DNA from: Dermanyssus gallinae
Taxonomy: Eukaryota > Arthropoda > Arachnida > Mesostigmata > Dermanyssidae
Direction: 5' to 3'
DNA length: 64,000 nucleotides
NCBI GenBank assembly: GCA_003439945.1
Contig: QVRM01002806.1
Span: forward strand, 201,001 to 265,000
Below, in pieces: positions 51,263 through 62,978 of this stretch. Within the stretch, counting starts at the first letter, position 1. The number at the start of each line of letters is the position of its first letter. The translations under genes were made by a program, and so were the position numbers. Under the pieces are notes generated by a model that was given only the letters and a program-made list of their open reading frames with translations, was not told where the DNA came from and did not search any database.

Positions 51263-52191
51263 AACTACGATAATATTAAAATACGACGTAAAGATATATA
51301 TATATATATATATATATTTAACTTCCAAGTTCTGTTAAATACACAACATCTTTAGCGGAAGACGCGGAACTAGCAGCTCATTATGGAGTGGACGGAATAC
51401 TCGTATCGAATCACGGAGGCCGCCAACTTGACGGGGCACCGGCAACAGTGAGTCATTCTATTCATCTTATATATGTAAATGATGTTTCAACAAAGGCGGA
51501 AAAATTAAATTGCCGTGCTTTGCAGTTAAATCCTTAACCGGTTCGATAGTGGACAGTCCGCTACTGGTAACATGTTTGATGATCGCCATTCAACACAACA
51601 AGGCATTCTTATCGTTAAATATTATTTAAAAAAAACAAGTTAAATATTCCTTTAGCTTTAATTGAATTCGAAAATTGACTGCGGTGAGTATAATCGAAAA
51701 AAATCGAGGAGACTGATTCAAATGTTTTTGTAAAACCTTCGACAGATGTTCTGACGAACGGCCAAGTACTTCATAAAACTCCAGCTGACTTAACAAACCC
51801 GGCCTATAGACAAAGAACAGCAAAAATAGTTTGTCAATTATTAAAGAAAATTGTCAAACAACAAGTGAACATTGAATTTTCTAACAAAATTACTTTCAAC
51901 GATGAGGCCCATTTTTGTGTTGATGGTTCTGCAGATAAGCAAAATTGTCTCATTTAGCACCTTAAGATTTTTTTTGAGTTTTCTTGAAGATCAGGTTTAT
52001 GCCGCCAGCAAGCCTGCGACCATCCAAGTATTGAAAGATGAGATTAAACGCTGTATTACCTAGTCACAGTTATGGCAAGCCTTAATTTAAACAGTTTTAA
52101 TTAAAAACTAAAAAAATAAGGCAATAATTCCAGCAAAGCAAAGGAGCGATTTTTTAGATCCATTATTCCATTCATATTTCTCTCACCCATG

Positions 52192-52279
<88 letters not shown>

Positions 52280-54361
52280 AATTGTGGGTACCGCCTATAA
52301 GCGGGACCTTCACGAGCCCCTATGTAAGTTAGTCAGACGGTACAAACTCCCAATAGTAACACCTCCGTTTTACCATCTAACGGGGGGCAAGGCATACGAT
52401 AGAGATTGGTTGGCAACGAATTTATATTGTCATCCTGTCGTGGCCCATTCGAGGGCTGTTAAGGCTATTGCCAATACGGGGGGAACGTGCTGCATATTGA
52501 CCCCCGGGCCGGACGGTTAATGCCCCGGGTGACACCCGGTGGTACCGTCCGGGACGCCTGCTGCCTTGGCTTAATAGGCAAAATGAGTGAGAAGTGGCCA
52601 CATGTACGCAGACCACCGGACGAGAGGACCTTCTGGCCCCGTATTTGTGAGGCCCCCCTGCGCTGGAGTGGGTCAAACTCCCCTTCGGGGGGGGGGGGGG
52701 GGGGGGCGCGTAATATTCTGGTGTGTAACGCGGAATCGCGAGGTGAACGCGTCTAATCGGTACGGTGGAGTAGTGTGGTACCCCCATTCCGAACCTCGAT
52801 AGGGGGGAGGGCGGGGGAGCTGCTGGCCTGTCTATTCGGGCTGGCGGGCACTCCCGTCATAGGCTCGCGCGTATTTAATCGCGGGCGGCGGGAGTGTAAG
52901 TATTTCTCTCTTTTAGTAGCCGAAGCTATGCTAACTATACCGTCATGATTCTGGGCGCCTTCTTAGCTCGACGCCCTTCGGGAGGTGGTGCAGGCGGTGT
53001 CAACGGTGAGTGGAAGCCTTTGTGAAGTCTACCTGGACGGAGGTGTTCGAACTGGCGCTGATGTGGCCAAAGCGTTGGCGCTTGGAGCTCGTGCCGTTTT
53101 CGTCGGGCGACCTGTCCTCTGGGGTCTAGCTCATAGCGTACGTAATACCTTCGTTTTTGTTTTTTGTTTTTATCTTTTCCCGTGTAACGATTTTCAAGTC
53201 TATGCATATTCAATTTCTTATAGCCATTATATGCAGTGTTGAATTATCGTGACAACTTTAGAGGCTCGTGGCCTTCCCACTGTACTTGAACCTTGAAATC
53301 TTCAGAACGTCTTAAAAATCGGTGGTTATGTCTTGAACAAACTTATCGCACCTATTTTTTAAATATCTTCGCCGCTTTTGTGTTCCTAGTATTATGGTAG
53401 CTCTACTCTCCAGAGCCTAGGACGGGAAGTTCCCTGACATGCCAAGCCCTTGTAGAGGTGTTCCTCAAGGATTGTGAATCCTAGTCTATGATAGGAAGAT
53501 TTGCAGACTTAAACTCCGATGCGACAATAACCGCTGCACAAAGTCAAGCGACTTTGAGTCGAGCAGCAATATAAAGTGGCCAGATGAATAAGACAGTACT
53601 GAGGTCAACACCACACTGAGAAAACAGTACTGCGGCCACCCTTCGACAAGGCGCAAATAAGACGTCTGGATTTTAGTGGGTTTGTGGGTCCCACACTACC
53701 GTGGCTTTGACAACGACGCCCGGTATGCATCATGCATTTTACCAGCTCTAATGTCTAGAGGCGTGTACATCTACTCTCTTGTAAATCACCTGCATGTTTT
53801 TCTCTAAGTTGCGGCATCTATATGGCATCGGTGCATTGGCTTTCGACTGCCTATGCTCTCTCTTACGAATTATTGTTTTCCTGGGGTTTAGCTGTAATCT
53901 GTAAAAGTCCTCTGGGTATTTGTACTCAGTATGTACCTAAACTCACTTGAATGGCTTGCCTACAGAACTTTGACTTCATCCGCCCTGGTGCTCCCTCGAA
54001 TCTGATAACTACGGCGCCTCTTTCGCTGATGTGGTGGCTGTGGCCTCGTTGCGTTATCGAGGGTGGTATTATTTCGTAGTTGATTTTTGGCATAGTCAGA
54101 AACTTTTCAAACATTGGCTTTGTTTTTTAGAGGATTCTTTACAATCGTATATATATATATATATATTTCCAAAAATGTTAGGCAGACAAGTAACATTTTG
54201 TTGCATGTTTTTACTTTACTGTGCAGGGCGCGTCTGGCGTCGAAAGTGTGCTGTCGATTCTCGGCAAAGAACTGCGTTCAACCATGGGACTACTTGGAGC
54301 CACAAAGGTCTCCGAACTCACCTCGAACATGGTCACGCCCGTCGTACCGTCAAGACTCTAA
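48734..54361 (+). CDS. HAO1: 2-hydroxyacid oxidase (HAO / glycolate oxidase family), complete, 7 exons
   Basis: Joined exons 48734-48912, 49403-49569, 50293-50499, 50854-51075, 51356-51447, 52967-53137 and 54227-54361 give 1,173 nt and 390 residues. All introns are GT/AG and all phases agree. The enzyme oxidises 2-hydroxy acids such as glycolate with FMN and O2, giving H2O2, in peroxisomes. Family residues are in place: Tyr40 (DYYRSG), Tyr152 (FQLYIYKDR), Asp180 (TVDTPYLG), Arg187, Lys254 (LKGI), His278 and Arg281 in [10 protein letters not shown] (the family signature), and the FMN phosphate loop DGGVRTG and VGRP. The C-terminus SRL is a PTS1 peroxisomal signal. It has an N-terminal extension of about 14 residues over vertebrate HAO1 (370). 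The symbol denotes the family; HAO2-type specificity is not excluded. Confidence 0.93.
48913..49402 (+). other. HAO intron 1, with (TA)n 49266-49313
   Basis: A 490-bp intron containing a C10 run at about 49201-49210 and a TA microsatellite. Confidence 0.85.
49403..49569 (+). CDS. HAO1: HAO exon 2
   Basis: Codes [40 protein letters not shown] and [15 protein letters not shown], matching the FMN-binding first strands ([13 protein letters not shown]). The acceptor CCGTTAG ends at 49402 and the donor is GTTAGT at 49570. Confidence 0.9.
49570..50292 (+). other. HAO intron 2
   Basis: A 723-bp intron with a (TTG)n run near 50239-50270. No other feature. Confidence 0.85.
50293..50499 (+). CDS. HAO1: HAO exon 3
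   Basis: Codes [20 protein letters not shown] to LTVDTPYL, including Tyr152 and Asp180. The acceptor GAATAG ends at 50292 and the donor is GTACCA at 50500. The reading past this donor is intronic. Confidence 0.92.
50500..50853 (+). other. HAO intron 3
   Basis: A 354-bp intron ending in a (TA)n run (50811-50837) and then GTGTGTAAAAATAG, with a very poor polypyrimidine tract. Confidence 0.85.
50854..51075 (+). CDS. HAO1: HAO exon 4
   Basis: Codes [20 protein letters not shown] to [11 protein letters not shown] with Arg187 and Lys254. The [18 protein letters not shown] segment is the typical family helix. The donor is GTTAGT at 51076. Confidence 0.93.
51076..51355 (+). other. HAO intron 4, with two (TA)n runs
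   Basis: A 280-bp intron with TA runs at about 51213-51259 and 51296-51318, ending CATCTTTAG. Confidence 0.85.
51356..51447 (+). CDS. HAO1: HAO exon 5 (catalytic His/Arg)
   Basis: Codes [20 protein letters not shown] then [10 protein letters not shown]. It contains the FMN hydroxy-acid dehydrogenase signature [10 protein letters not shown]. The donor is GTGAGT at 51448. Confidence 0.95.
52195..52277. repeat. (TA)n microsatellite
   Basis: A pure TA run of about 80 bp directly left of repeat A copy 3. Confidence 0.95.
52282..52900 (+). repeat. dispersed repeat A, copy 3 (longest) with G22 run
   Basis: Same blocks as copies 1 and 2: GCGGGACCTTCACGAGCCCC, CGTGGCCCATTCGAGGGCTG and GTACCGTCCGGGACGCCTGC. 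It then continues beyond them from an ATG at 52583 ([20 protein letters not shown]), then a run of about 22 G (52685-52706) and a GC-rich tail to about 52900. The conserved TTAATAGGCAxAATGAG just before the divergence suggests a leader followed by an ORF start. Confidence 0.8.
52967..53137 (+). CDS. HAO1: HAO exon 6 (FMN phosphate site)
   Basis: 57 codons, phase 0 at both ends: [57 protein letters not shown]. The donor is GTACGT at 53138. Confidence 0.94.
53138..54226 (+). other. HAO intron 6
   Basis: A 1,089-bp intron. At about 53430-53475 the words CRGVPQGL resemble RT block B of an R1-like LINE, with decayed frames to about 53700. A TA run lies at 54150-54166. Confidence 0.8.
53390..53720 (+). 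pseudogene. possible LINE RT relic in HAO intron 6
   Basis: PCRGVPQGL (block B-like) is followed by a stop and further decayed frames. The similarity is short and may be partly chance. Confidence 0.3.
54227..54361 (+). CDS. HAO1: HAO exon 7 (C-terminus with PTS1)
   Basis: Codes [44 protein letters not shown] and TAA. The acceptor CTGTGCAG ends at 54226. SRL is a functional-type peroxisomal targeting tripeptide. Confidence 0.95.
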   Translation, partial: GASGVESVLSILGKELRSTMGLLGATKVSELTSNMVTPVVPSRL

Positions 54362-54859
54362 CTGTGCTAGTCTGCAAACCTTCATGTCCGTCAACCTGGA
54401 CCTGTTTTAATCCACTAATTTCCTAACATATTGGCTCGCTCAAAACTGTACCTTATCGTTTTAGGCTTAAAACTTAAGCCTACAGGTACAACATCTAGCA
54501 GTGCTCAAAGGTGCCTTCAAGTGACACAATAACCTTATAAAAATCAAGTTTGGACGATTTAGCTTATATCTAACCTATATTTAATGCGTACAGTGGTTTA
54601 CGAGGTTGCAATATGCGGTGTCTCTGGGTGTCGCTGGTAGGTGCAACTGCAGATCGAGACGGAAGTTTAAATTATCAAATAGTGTGTAGAGGCATTATAC
54701 TATTCTAGTCAAATATATATATAAATATATATATATATATAGTGTACAAGAACACTGCGTTCCTCATCGTTTAACTCTAAACCTTGCAAGTAACTTATAA
54801 TGTTTTTGTCCATATATGTTTGTTGCAACTACTGTCAACAAAGTGACAAATCGTCGAAC

Positions 54860-54862
<3 letters not shown>
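54362..54862. other. HAO 3' flank, no recognised feature
   Basis: No canonical AATAAA is found directly downstream of the stop. AT-rich sequence with a small TA run at about 54713-54740. Confidence 0.4.

Positions 54863-54935
<73 letters not shown>
54863..54935. repeat. (TA)n microsatellite
   Basis: A pure TA run of about 73 bp. Confidence 0.95.
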
Positions 54936-54940
<5 letters not shown>

Positions 54941-55199
54941 TAACAGTGGTAAACTAGATGAATATTACTTACATTGGTGGCTTCGCCAGCGACACACATC
55001 GCAGATAAGATACCACGTGAAATGCATTTCCCCTTTGAAAAAGGTGAACTAGCTAAAGGTGAAACTTGAGGCTGTAACTTAGTACAAATATTTTGTTTTA
55101 AAATATTCGTTCGAAAAATAAAAATAAAAACTGACTGATTAGAAAAACTGACTTTGTTCGAGTTATTGCTAGACAGGAAGTCTCGGAAGCTTTAAATCA

Positions 55200-55480
55200 T
55201 TATGTCATGCTTGCCGAGTTGCGTTGTGCAAGCGACTCTCTTACGGTTTCCACCGGTCTTCTTCTTCCGGCATTTTCCTTTGCCTTCATAATACGTTGAA
55301 TAGACTTTGCAGCCGCGCCCCAATTGTTGACCGACGTGAGCATGTGTGCGGCTAACTCTCCCAGAGTCTCCTTTCTGGGTATGTCTCGTCTGGTATCGGT
55401 CCATGCGGCGCATCTCAGGACCGTATGTTCCGGAGAGTCCACCTCGTCGCAATACAGACACTGCGTTGAGTCAACCTTTC
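55200..55480 (-). pseudogene. R1/I-like LINE C-terminal fragment with zinc knuckle
   Basis: On the minus strand, QCLYCDEVDSPEHTVLRCAA (CxxC...H...C knuckle) is followed by WTDTRRDIPRKETLGELAAH, MLTSVNNWGAAAKSIQRIMK and a stop at about 55200. This matches the post-RT C-terminus of R1-type non-LTR elements. No RT core is attached, so it is an isolated 3' fragment. Confidence 0.8.
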
Positions 55481-58406
55481 CTATTTCCTATCCGGTTTAG
55501 ATACACCTGGAAATCGCCATGACCCATGAAAACACTCTGCGAGCTGAATGCCCCCGTCTGGACCTTATTAGACGGTGTCCGTATCCGAGTCGCAGTTTCT
55601 TTGGCTTATTTGGTGCTCCATTGGCTCACCAGAACTGTCTGCAACTGCAGTCAGCGGATGATTACTGTTATTTTATTTTTGTGCTCCATCATATATCACA
55701 CTTAATTATACCTAGCCATATTATTGCATCTAATAGTATCGTTTAGTCAATTATAGACAGTTATTGCCTAAATGTTAGAAAATATTAATTATAAATGATT
55801 AAGCGAAACCCATTATAAGCGACCCTGGCGCGGGCTATTTGATGATTGAGATTTCTTTGGGTCGACGAGAATACGGGGTTTTGCTCAGATGACAATAACT
55901 GCCACGATGGCATCATTTTGATATCTTTGCTCTTCGCATTCAAGACCTGGGCGGGCCGGAATCCATGACAACCGAGAAAATAATCACCAACTTACACAAG
56001 ATGCTTGTTTTGGCAACCGACAATCTGCGTGTTGGAGTTTTTTTTTTCGACAGCGTTATTCTTAACCGTTTAACATGAAAACTTGGCTGCTGTGTTGAGA
56101 AGATTAGCCAGTTAAGTGGCCTTAATTTTGGAGGTCCCCTTTGACTAGCTAGGGTTAGGTTACACGTCAGCGAGGTTACAATCATTAGCACCTAACAAGT
56201 GGTAGTTAAACAACTATTTGTATAACTAAATATAATTTTGTCTGAAAAATAGTCAAATAAGTAAAAGTCGTGTTTTTTGCTCTAAGAATAGTGATTGAGT
56301 TTATTACCTAATCTAAATGAAAGCATAAGCTGTGCATGCGTCATAAAATAAAGTAAAACGAAGATTAGTAATAGCAGCTACTACAACATATGCTAGCATA
56401 TTGACTCTTCTATTTGGGAATTGTGGTGTTGTCAATTGCGTTCCTTTGAGAGTGACGCCCTCGCTATCTTTATACTGGTATATATATACTATCAGATACT
56501 TGATAATATGTTAGCGTTTAGTTAATTATTATTACATAATATACATAATTTTAACATATATGTTAATAATTACCCACAATTATTGCAAGCCTCAATTGAC
56601 TCGTAAATTATTCATTTGACAAAACATGTAAGGATACCTATGAATCATTTGAACTAATTCCGTGACGTAGATCATACACTAGAATTTAAGTTGCGTCAAA
56701 CGCTAGGCCTTCGTCAGTCTTCCTTCTCATTCAAACCACAACGAGTCCTCACATGCGTCCGCTGTGCGTCGGAAATAATTTGTATATATATTTTTAACTG
56801 TGGCGGGGAGTAACCAAAAGTGTACTAATACAAGTATTCCTGAATACAGGCATTTACGCCCGATCTAGTCGGATCTAAAATCAAGCACTGACGTTGACGC
56901 AGCCTGGCATTACTATTCCAGCAAAAATCGAATGAAGCCGCCGACGAGTTAAAGTTAAAAGAAAGAATCAATTGACAATCAAATGTTCCGTAGTGTACAC
57001 GTCTAATTGCTCAACGCAATAATTGTAGCAGCATATTAAGTCCATGTAGTAGGTGTACGGTGCGATTGCAATCTGCACTTTTTGCACCGCAAAGGCCCGT
57101 TTTCTTGAAAGCTAGCTAAGTTTCTGTGTTCGCTTCTAATCGCCGGTCAATTTCTGATACAGACTGATCTCGTTAGGCGTTTCGTTAAACGATCAGGATA
57201 TAACGTTTTGGACGCTGAGTCTGTTTTGACGTCCAAGGTAAAATGTCGTTTACATTTACCAAGGCGGTGCTAGAAAATACAATTCAATTATGACACAATC
57301 ATTTGTTCTAGGAACACCAATAAAAGTACAATCTGACATAGTTGAGAGTACTAAAATATTGCTGCTACCAGTGAGGTCATGTGCATGTATTGTAATATAT
57401 ATCAGAAAGTAAGGAGGGATAAATAGTACCTACCCGACTAAGTACAAGGCACACCACTCTTAAACGTATGCAACATATACTCTGTTGTTTTATTTAAAAA
57501 TATATTACCTCTTTTTTGCTTCATTGTGATGCTTACTGGTTAAAGCTCTACAAATGCACATTAAACCATTTTAATAAATGCAAATACAAAACATTTTTCT
57601 TCGTGAATACACACAGCCACACACTCATTCCTTAAACAGTTCACGTCACGCATACGTATTACAGCCTATAAGGTTCCGTTTCTCTAGCTAAAAATATAAA
57701 GGTTCCGTTTCTCTAGCTGTGTGTAGAGATGCAAAACATCCCTTACCCCGCGCGCTCCCATGGTTTTACTCTGGCTGGAGACTGGAATGCACCACGTAGT
57801 GGTTTCAGTTCTAACATCTGTTTTCACAACTATAGCACGATATCGCTCCGATAGAGCTGACGAATCTCAAGCTATCGCATGTAACGGTACACGTGATGAT
57901 TCGTCATAGCGAGAAGAGCAACTAACGATTTACAAGCGACAGTACAAAGCTACCCTCAAGCGAGTGTTTATTGTTGTTGGTCTTTTGCCCCGAGATCTCA
58001 CCGCTTACGCCAGCCCGCCCTATTCCCTTCGTCGACACTTCGGTTATCACCTAGAGACGACCCTCCTAACCTCCTGTGACTATTGCACTGCAGCGTTACA
58101 CTAACATCTCTATGCGACTGTATATACGATTTTTATTATGCTATGCGCAGCACCGTCCTCAGACGACAACCGGCCGTGTGTCGTCAGTAACATTTGTGCA
58201 CATATGCATAGTCATTGTTTGCTAATAATATGACACTTTTACAAGGAACGGCCGATGCGATCGATCGGTAGCGTTTGCATTAACGCTCCGCACGTAAGCC
58301 ATTGTTAAGTATCGACCGTTTCCTATAGGCGAGTTTGTCTCCGTTTTCAGCAGTCACAGCAGGCTATCTTGAGCGCAGGTGTACTCGTGTGTACGTATAT
58401 ATATAT
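55481..58406. other. long non-coding stretch, no recognised gene
   Basis: Nearly 3 kb. A small tandem duplication of AAGGTTCCGTTTCTCTAGCT lies at about 57670-57718. A GC-rich stretch at 57950-58110 with AATAAACACTCGC on the minus strand might be a solo LTR, but no partner was found. Confidence 0.45.
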
Positions 58407-58824
58407 ATAGAAAAGATTGTGATGATTTATTAATAATTTACAATACGTTTGCACACTCGGCAGAGCTCGCCTTAAAAAAATGTGTGGTAAAAAGGTGTCA
58501 CGTGAGGTTAAGGATCAGCTGTTCGTGTCCTTGCTTGATGGCAGCCCCCGCTCTTATGGACTCGGTGCGAGCGGTATATCCTCAAGGTCCCTTGCAACGT
58601 TAAGACGGTAAGATTCATAAGGCTCCTCTTCGTGACGCCGAGCCCTAAGAGCGTACTCGCATATTCGGAGTCCCATACACCACTCATAGAGATAGTGATG
58701 GATTCGAATCTGCGAGGCTTTTGCGGGTCGGGGAGCCGTCATAAGTGGTGATCTTGTCCTGCAGCGCTTTTGCCGGGTCCCTGATGGGGCCGCTAACCTC
58801 GGTATATATATATATATATATATA
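58407..58824 (-). mobile_element. element carrying repeat B at its 3' end, flanked by (TA)n
   Basis: On the minus strand the element runs from the TA run at 58800-58824, through GC-rich sequence with GCAGATTCGAATCCATC (B-box-like, about 58712-58696), to GGCGAGCTCTGCCGAGTGTG, CAAACGTATTGTAAATTATT and AATAAATCATCACAATCTTT. It ends in TATA at about 58406. The last ~65 bp are repeat B of 42575 and 42711. The layout (AATAAA-like end plus TA tail) suggests a retroposed element. Confidence 0.6.
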
Positions 58825-59077
58825 AGTCATTATTTATTTAGAAATATGACAGTGGAAAAGCAGTTGTTCTCCCTGAACGTGCATGTGTATATAGCTTTCG
58901 AATACAAAAATAGCCTTTTCCTAGCGTACCGGTGCCTATTTATTAACTACGACTATTATTACCACACGAATTACCGCTGCCACATGCAATAACATCAACG
59001 ACAACAGTACTGATGAAGGTGGTCGTAGATTGATTCACTGTGATCAAGGATCTCCGCGTAGGGACAAGAAACAAACT
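58825..59077 (-). other. syntrophin 3' UTR and flank, AATAAA at 58939-58944
   Basis: On the minus strand AATAAA occurs about 134 nt after the syntrophin stop codon, a plausible polyadenylation signal. Confidence 0.5.
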
Positions 59078-59170
59078 TTACGCAATAAGACCCAATCGCG
59101 TAAGCCTCGCCGACAGAAACGTGTGCAGGGTAAATACGGCCGGCTTCGGCGAGCCAAGCATATCAAGCTC
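59078..59170 (-). CDS. syntrophin last exon
   Basis: ELDMLGSPKPAVFTLHTFLS then ARLTRLGLIA and stop. This is the conserved C-terminus of the syntrophin-unique domain. The acceptor GTTACAG lies just above 59170. Phase 0. Confidence 0.95.
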   Translation of the reverse strand, partial: ELDMLGSPKPAVFTLHTFLSARLTRLGLIA

Positions 59171-62100
59171 CTGTAACGAACAGCGCACACAAACAAACAA
59201 AAAAAACGTCAAAATGAGATCAAAGATACAATAAAGCACATAGTACTGGATACTTGATGATGCGCAATCAAGACAGTGGAAGAATCTACAGGGAAAGCAG
59301 CAGAGACGGTAACCACCAACCAAGTGAGCGATACTGGTATATGATATAGAACTTTTTGTGGCTAGAGTCGAACGGATTGGTGGCTTCAACAAGTTGGGGC
59401 CACACATCTTCCAGGCACATTTTCCGGGCCATGTTGTTCCCCAAAGGAAGATATTCACTGACCGAAAGATCCCCGAATTTGAACCCCTGCACGTATTTTT
59501 ATCGGGTTTTCAAAAATAATAAATGATTGCGGCAGGGATGTCCCCGATACCTGCACCGAAGGAATTCGGATTCGCGAAATTATTCCCGAATCAGACCATG
59601 CATTGCGTCAAAAAATCGTCACAAACAAAAACCAGAAAGATAAGCTACTGCCCGCAGGTGGAAGGAAGGCATTTGCCAGGTGCTGCACACCACACATAAC
59701 TCTTAAGTTCTCAGCTTTACCGTAACATAACAATAAGCTAAAACAATCAATAAAATCGAATAATTAATTATTAAATCAATATATATATATATATCGAAGC
59801 ACTAGCGCTCCGCTGCTACTAACCCGAGGTATGTCCTCGCCCCGAAACTTGATGAAGAGCATTTTCTGGCCGTCATCGCCGGATCGCTCGATGTCTTCGA
59901 ACGGATGACTCCAGAGGTGGCGTTCATTTTTTACGCCATGCGCGCGCTCTAGACTAAGGCCGTCATCCAAGTGCACCGTCAAAATGCAACTCATTTCTGT
60001 CGTTCCCACGGAGCATTCTGAAAAAAAACATGCGGGGACGTGTGTTTCATTAGTATAACGCAGTTTATACAAAAACAACAGTGGCCACATATGGCAATAA
60101 TGTAAATCATAAAACAAACACACCCATATACTACAGTACACTGAACCACCTCCATACGCTCAGAAAGCAAACGAAACAAACTCGTATACTATTAAGGCTT
60201 CGCCAGAGCTCTCAAATGCAATAGACTAGCAGTTCTTAACCAAAGCCAGCCGAACTACGCAAAACTAGGCACAGCTTTTAAAAAACGTTGATTTTCATGA
60301 GTCAGTCACATTCGATCTGCAGCGAAAGAATATTACTACTACTCATCGTCTACAAATGAATATTCTTCTATCAACATATTTCTTCAAAGTTTTTTTGTCG
60401 CGGTGGAAAGTTGTCCCGCCTAACCGTAAATCGTACCAAGTAGTGAAGTGACCGTGCGCAGGCAGAAGAGTCATTAATTCATGACAAAAGCATTATCGTA
60501 ATTAATATAATCAGTATCATCATAAAGAAGATTATGATGATTTTTATCATCATTACCATCAACAGCAACAACCCCAACGTCCCCCACTACTCTCTACACC
60601 ATCGTCGTCAATCCAACCAGACACTTAAATCATGCCGTACCAAATTTGACGGTCTTCGTCGCAGCGACACAGTCGTGGGCGCCCTGTACAAGTGCCCGGA
60701 TCCAACCGGCGCGTGACGCCGACGTTTCGGCACGCAAAACGCGCTGCTCGATGCCCTGCCTCGTGCCGAGCCGAAGCGAGAAGCAGAAGTCGTCGGGACC
60801 GCCCAGGCTAGCAGCCACACCGCCGCCACCGGGCGACGTCACGTCGAGCGTGGCCGATGCTGACGACGCTGCGCGTTCGAGACTGCCCCCGCGAAAGCTG
60901 CCGCCGCCCCCGCCGCCGGTCATTGAATGGCGTCCCGGCGAAGCTCGCGACAGCGACCGCGTAGAACCGGCACGTGACGAAGATCGGCCAACGCTGCTGG
61001 CAACCACACTGTGGCGAGTACGCGAGCGAGAAAGAACGGACGGCGAGAGACACAGCGATAAGTGGCGGAAATCGATCGAATGAGAGAGTACAGCATGAGT
61101 ACAGGTTTTTTTACTGACAGGTGACGATGAGCCAAGTTGCTGGCCGTAGAATTACGTACGTACTTCGCTGTGCAATTGGCATTGGGTTAGCCAATCACTA
61201 GACCGGCGTTAGTTAGTGCGTCTCATACGTCTTCATCAGAGCCTAATAATACTCGTGTGATTGACAACTCAGTTGAGCATCGTGCATCGCAGCATGCAAA
61301 TATGATATGATTAGAATTGATAGTTAGACGATTTAAAAGCACCCATTGTATCTCAGCGTTACAGAGACGCCCAAGTAAGCGTCTAATGGCGCATTACGCA
61401 TTGACGGTTGTGCTACGCTCGACGATGGCTTTAACACCGGACAGAAATCACCTATTCGCTTACCTGCCAAGGTGCATAATTCCAACACGAAGTGCCCTTT
61501 GAAACCGGACAAAAATTCGGTTCCGATTTTTGGGACAAACTACAAGTCTAACAGTCAGTTGTTCTCATTAACTTAGCCACGAATAGTGCGAGCACTGCTG
61601 TGTCGAGCCGAATAAGAGAGCCAGGGGTACATACCGTGTCACGTATAAGGGCTCGCTGGATACCGGAACCGTCCACGCTTCTCGCGTCCAGGGAACAAGA
61701 TCGTAGAAGAGAAGTTCGCTTCCTGTGACGACGACAAAGACCGGGGTCCACATACTTTCCCGTAAACTTCGTTGGATGCTCGATTTGTCGCTTTGAATAG
61801 CCTGCGGAGCATCCTGCTCGCATAGCCAGCCCATATGCACAACACGACCAGAGTCTAGGACGTCACCTGCACGTTGTACACGAGTATACGATTAGAAGTT
61901 AACTAAACGAGCACGCTACCTTCTAATCTCCCAGGGCAAGAAGTTTCCCAACATGTACAGAAAAGTACAGAATATACATGTGCTAAAATATCTCCATGTC
62001 CGCCAAACTGGTACAAATCATACGAATTCAAATAACATCGAACATACACATAGGATAAGAAGCGTGCACATATTTGGACAATTTACACGCCTAGTGTTAA

Positions 62101-62931
62101 AGAACTAAATTAATATTTAAATTATTAATAAACGCACCATCGCTGTAGTGATTATTATCCAAACGCAACAAGTGATATATATACATATATATTTTTTTAA
62201 ATATATAGTTATATATGACACACAGTCAATAAATTTAAAGTAGCCACTATAACAATACAAAGAAAGCAATATATAGGTTGTAGTTTTGTCTTTAATAGCC
62301 GCGTGCCCAGGCATAAACTTTGCCCATCTTTCCAGACTCTACCTACCAATAAGGGAGTTTGTATCGTCGAGAGTCTTTAGACTGAGCTCGCTAGCGACAA
62401 TGTTGATTGCACGAAACCACAGCGCCGTCTGGTGTGTATCCGCACATCGGAGAATACAAACATGTCGACGATCCGGCGAGTGAATTTCAAATATCCTGCG
62501 CTCGAAAACAAGATAAAATCGCAAAAGTCAAATAAAGCCAATTGTGAAGCACAGAACGACATGCATTTTCAAGCGCGTTTCATGGCGTTCAAAGGCTCCG
62601 TGGTTGCTTAGGGGCGGTGAACAAGTTTTTCAAATTTCAAACGTGGTTTATTCAACGAAACTGCAATTTGCGATGCGTAAGTACTCGGTAAATGAAAATG
62701 GTTACAAAATAAATCAATCATCAACCGAGACAAAAGTCACACTCGACAATGTTTCAAAGCATGCTTTGAATAAGCGCAATTACACAATACATAGATCCCT
62801 TATAAATAGCACTAATAACCCCGATTTAGAATAACACATGAAATACATGACAGATATGATCGCATAGCACATGAATACCGACTTTAAGGAAGCTTATGCA
62901 TTTCAGGAATTTTGCACAAATTGAAAAATTG

Positions 62932-62978
<47 letters not shown>

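Larger units (their letters stand above)
51448..52966 (+). other. HAO intron 5, carrying (TA)n and repeat A copy 3
   Basis: A 1,519-bp intron. It holds a TA run at 52195-52277 and a GC-rich inserted repeat (about 52290-52900), listed separately. It ends GCCTTCTTAG. Confidence 0.85.

Noticed and set aside
57940..58130. Solo LTR
   Set aside because: Only a GC-rich stretch with one AATAAA-like word; no partner, no TG...CA ends or target duplication found.
60646..61083. 145-codon plus-strand frame in GC-rich DNA
   Set aside because: Antisense of the syntrophin PH2 exon, which has family motifs and matching splice phases.
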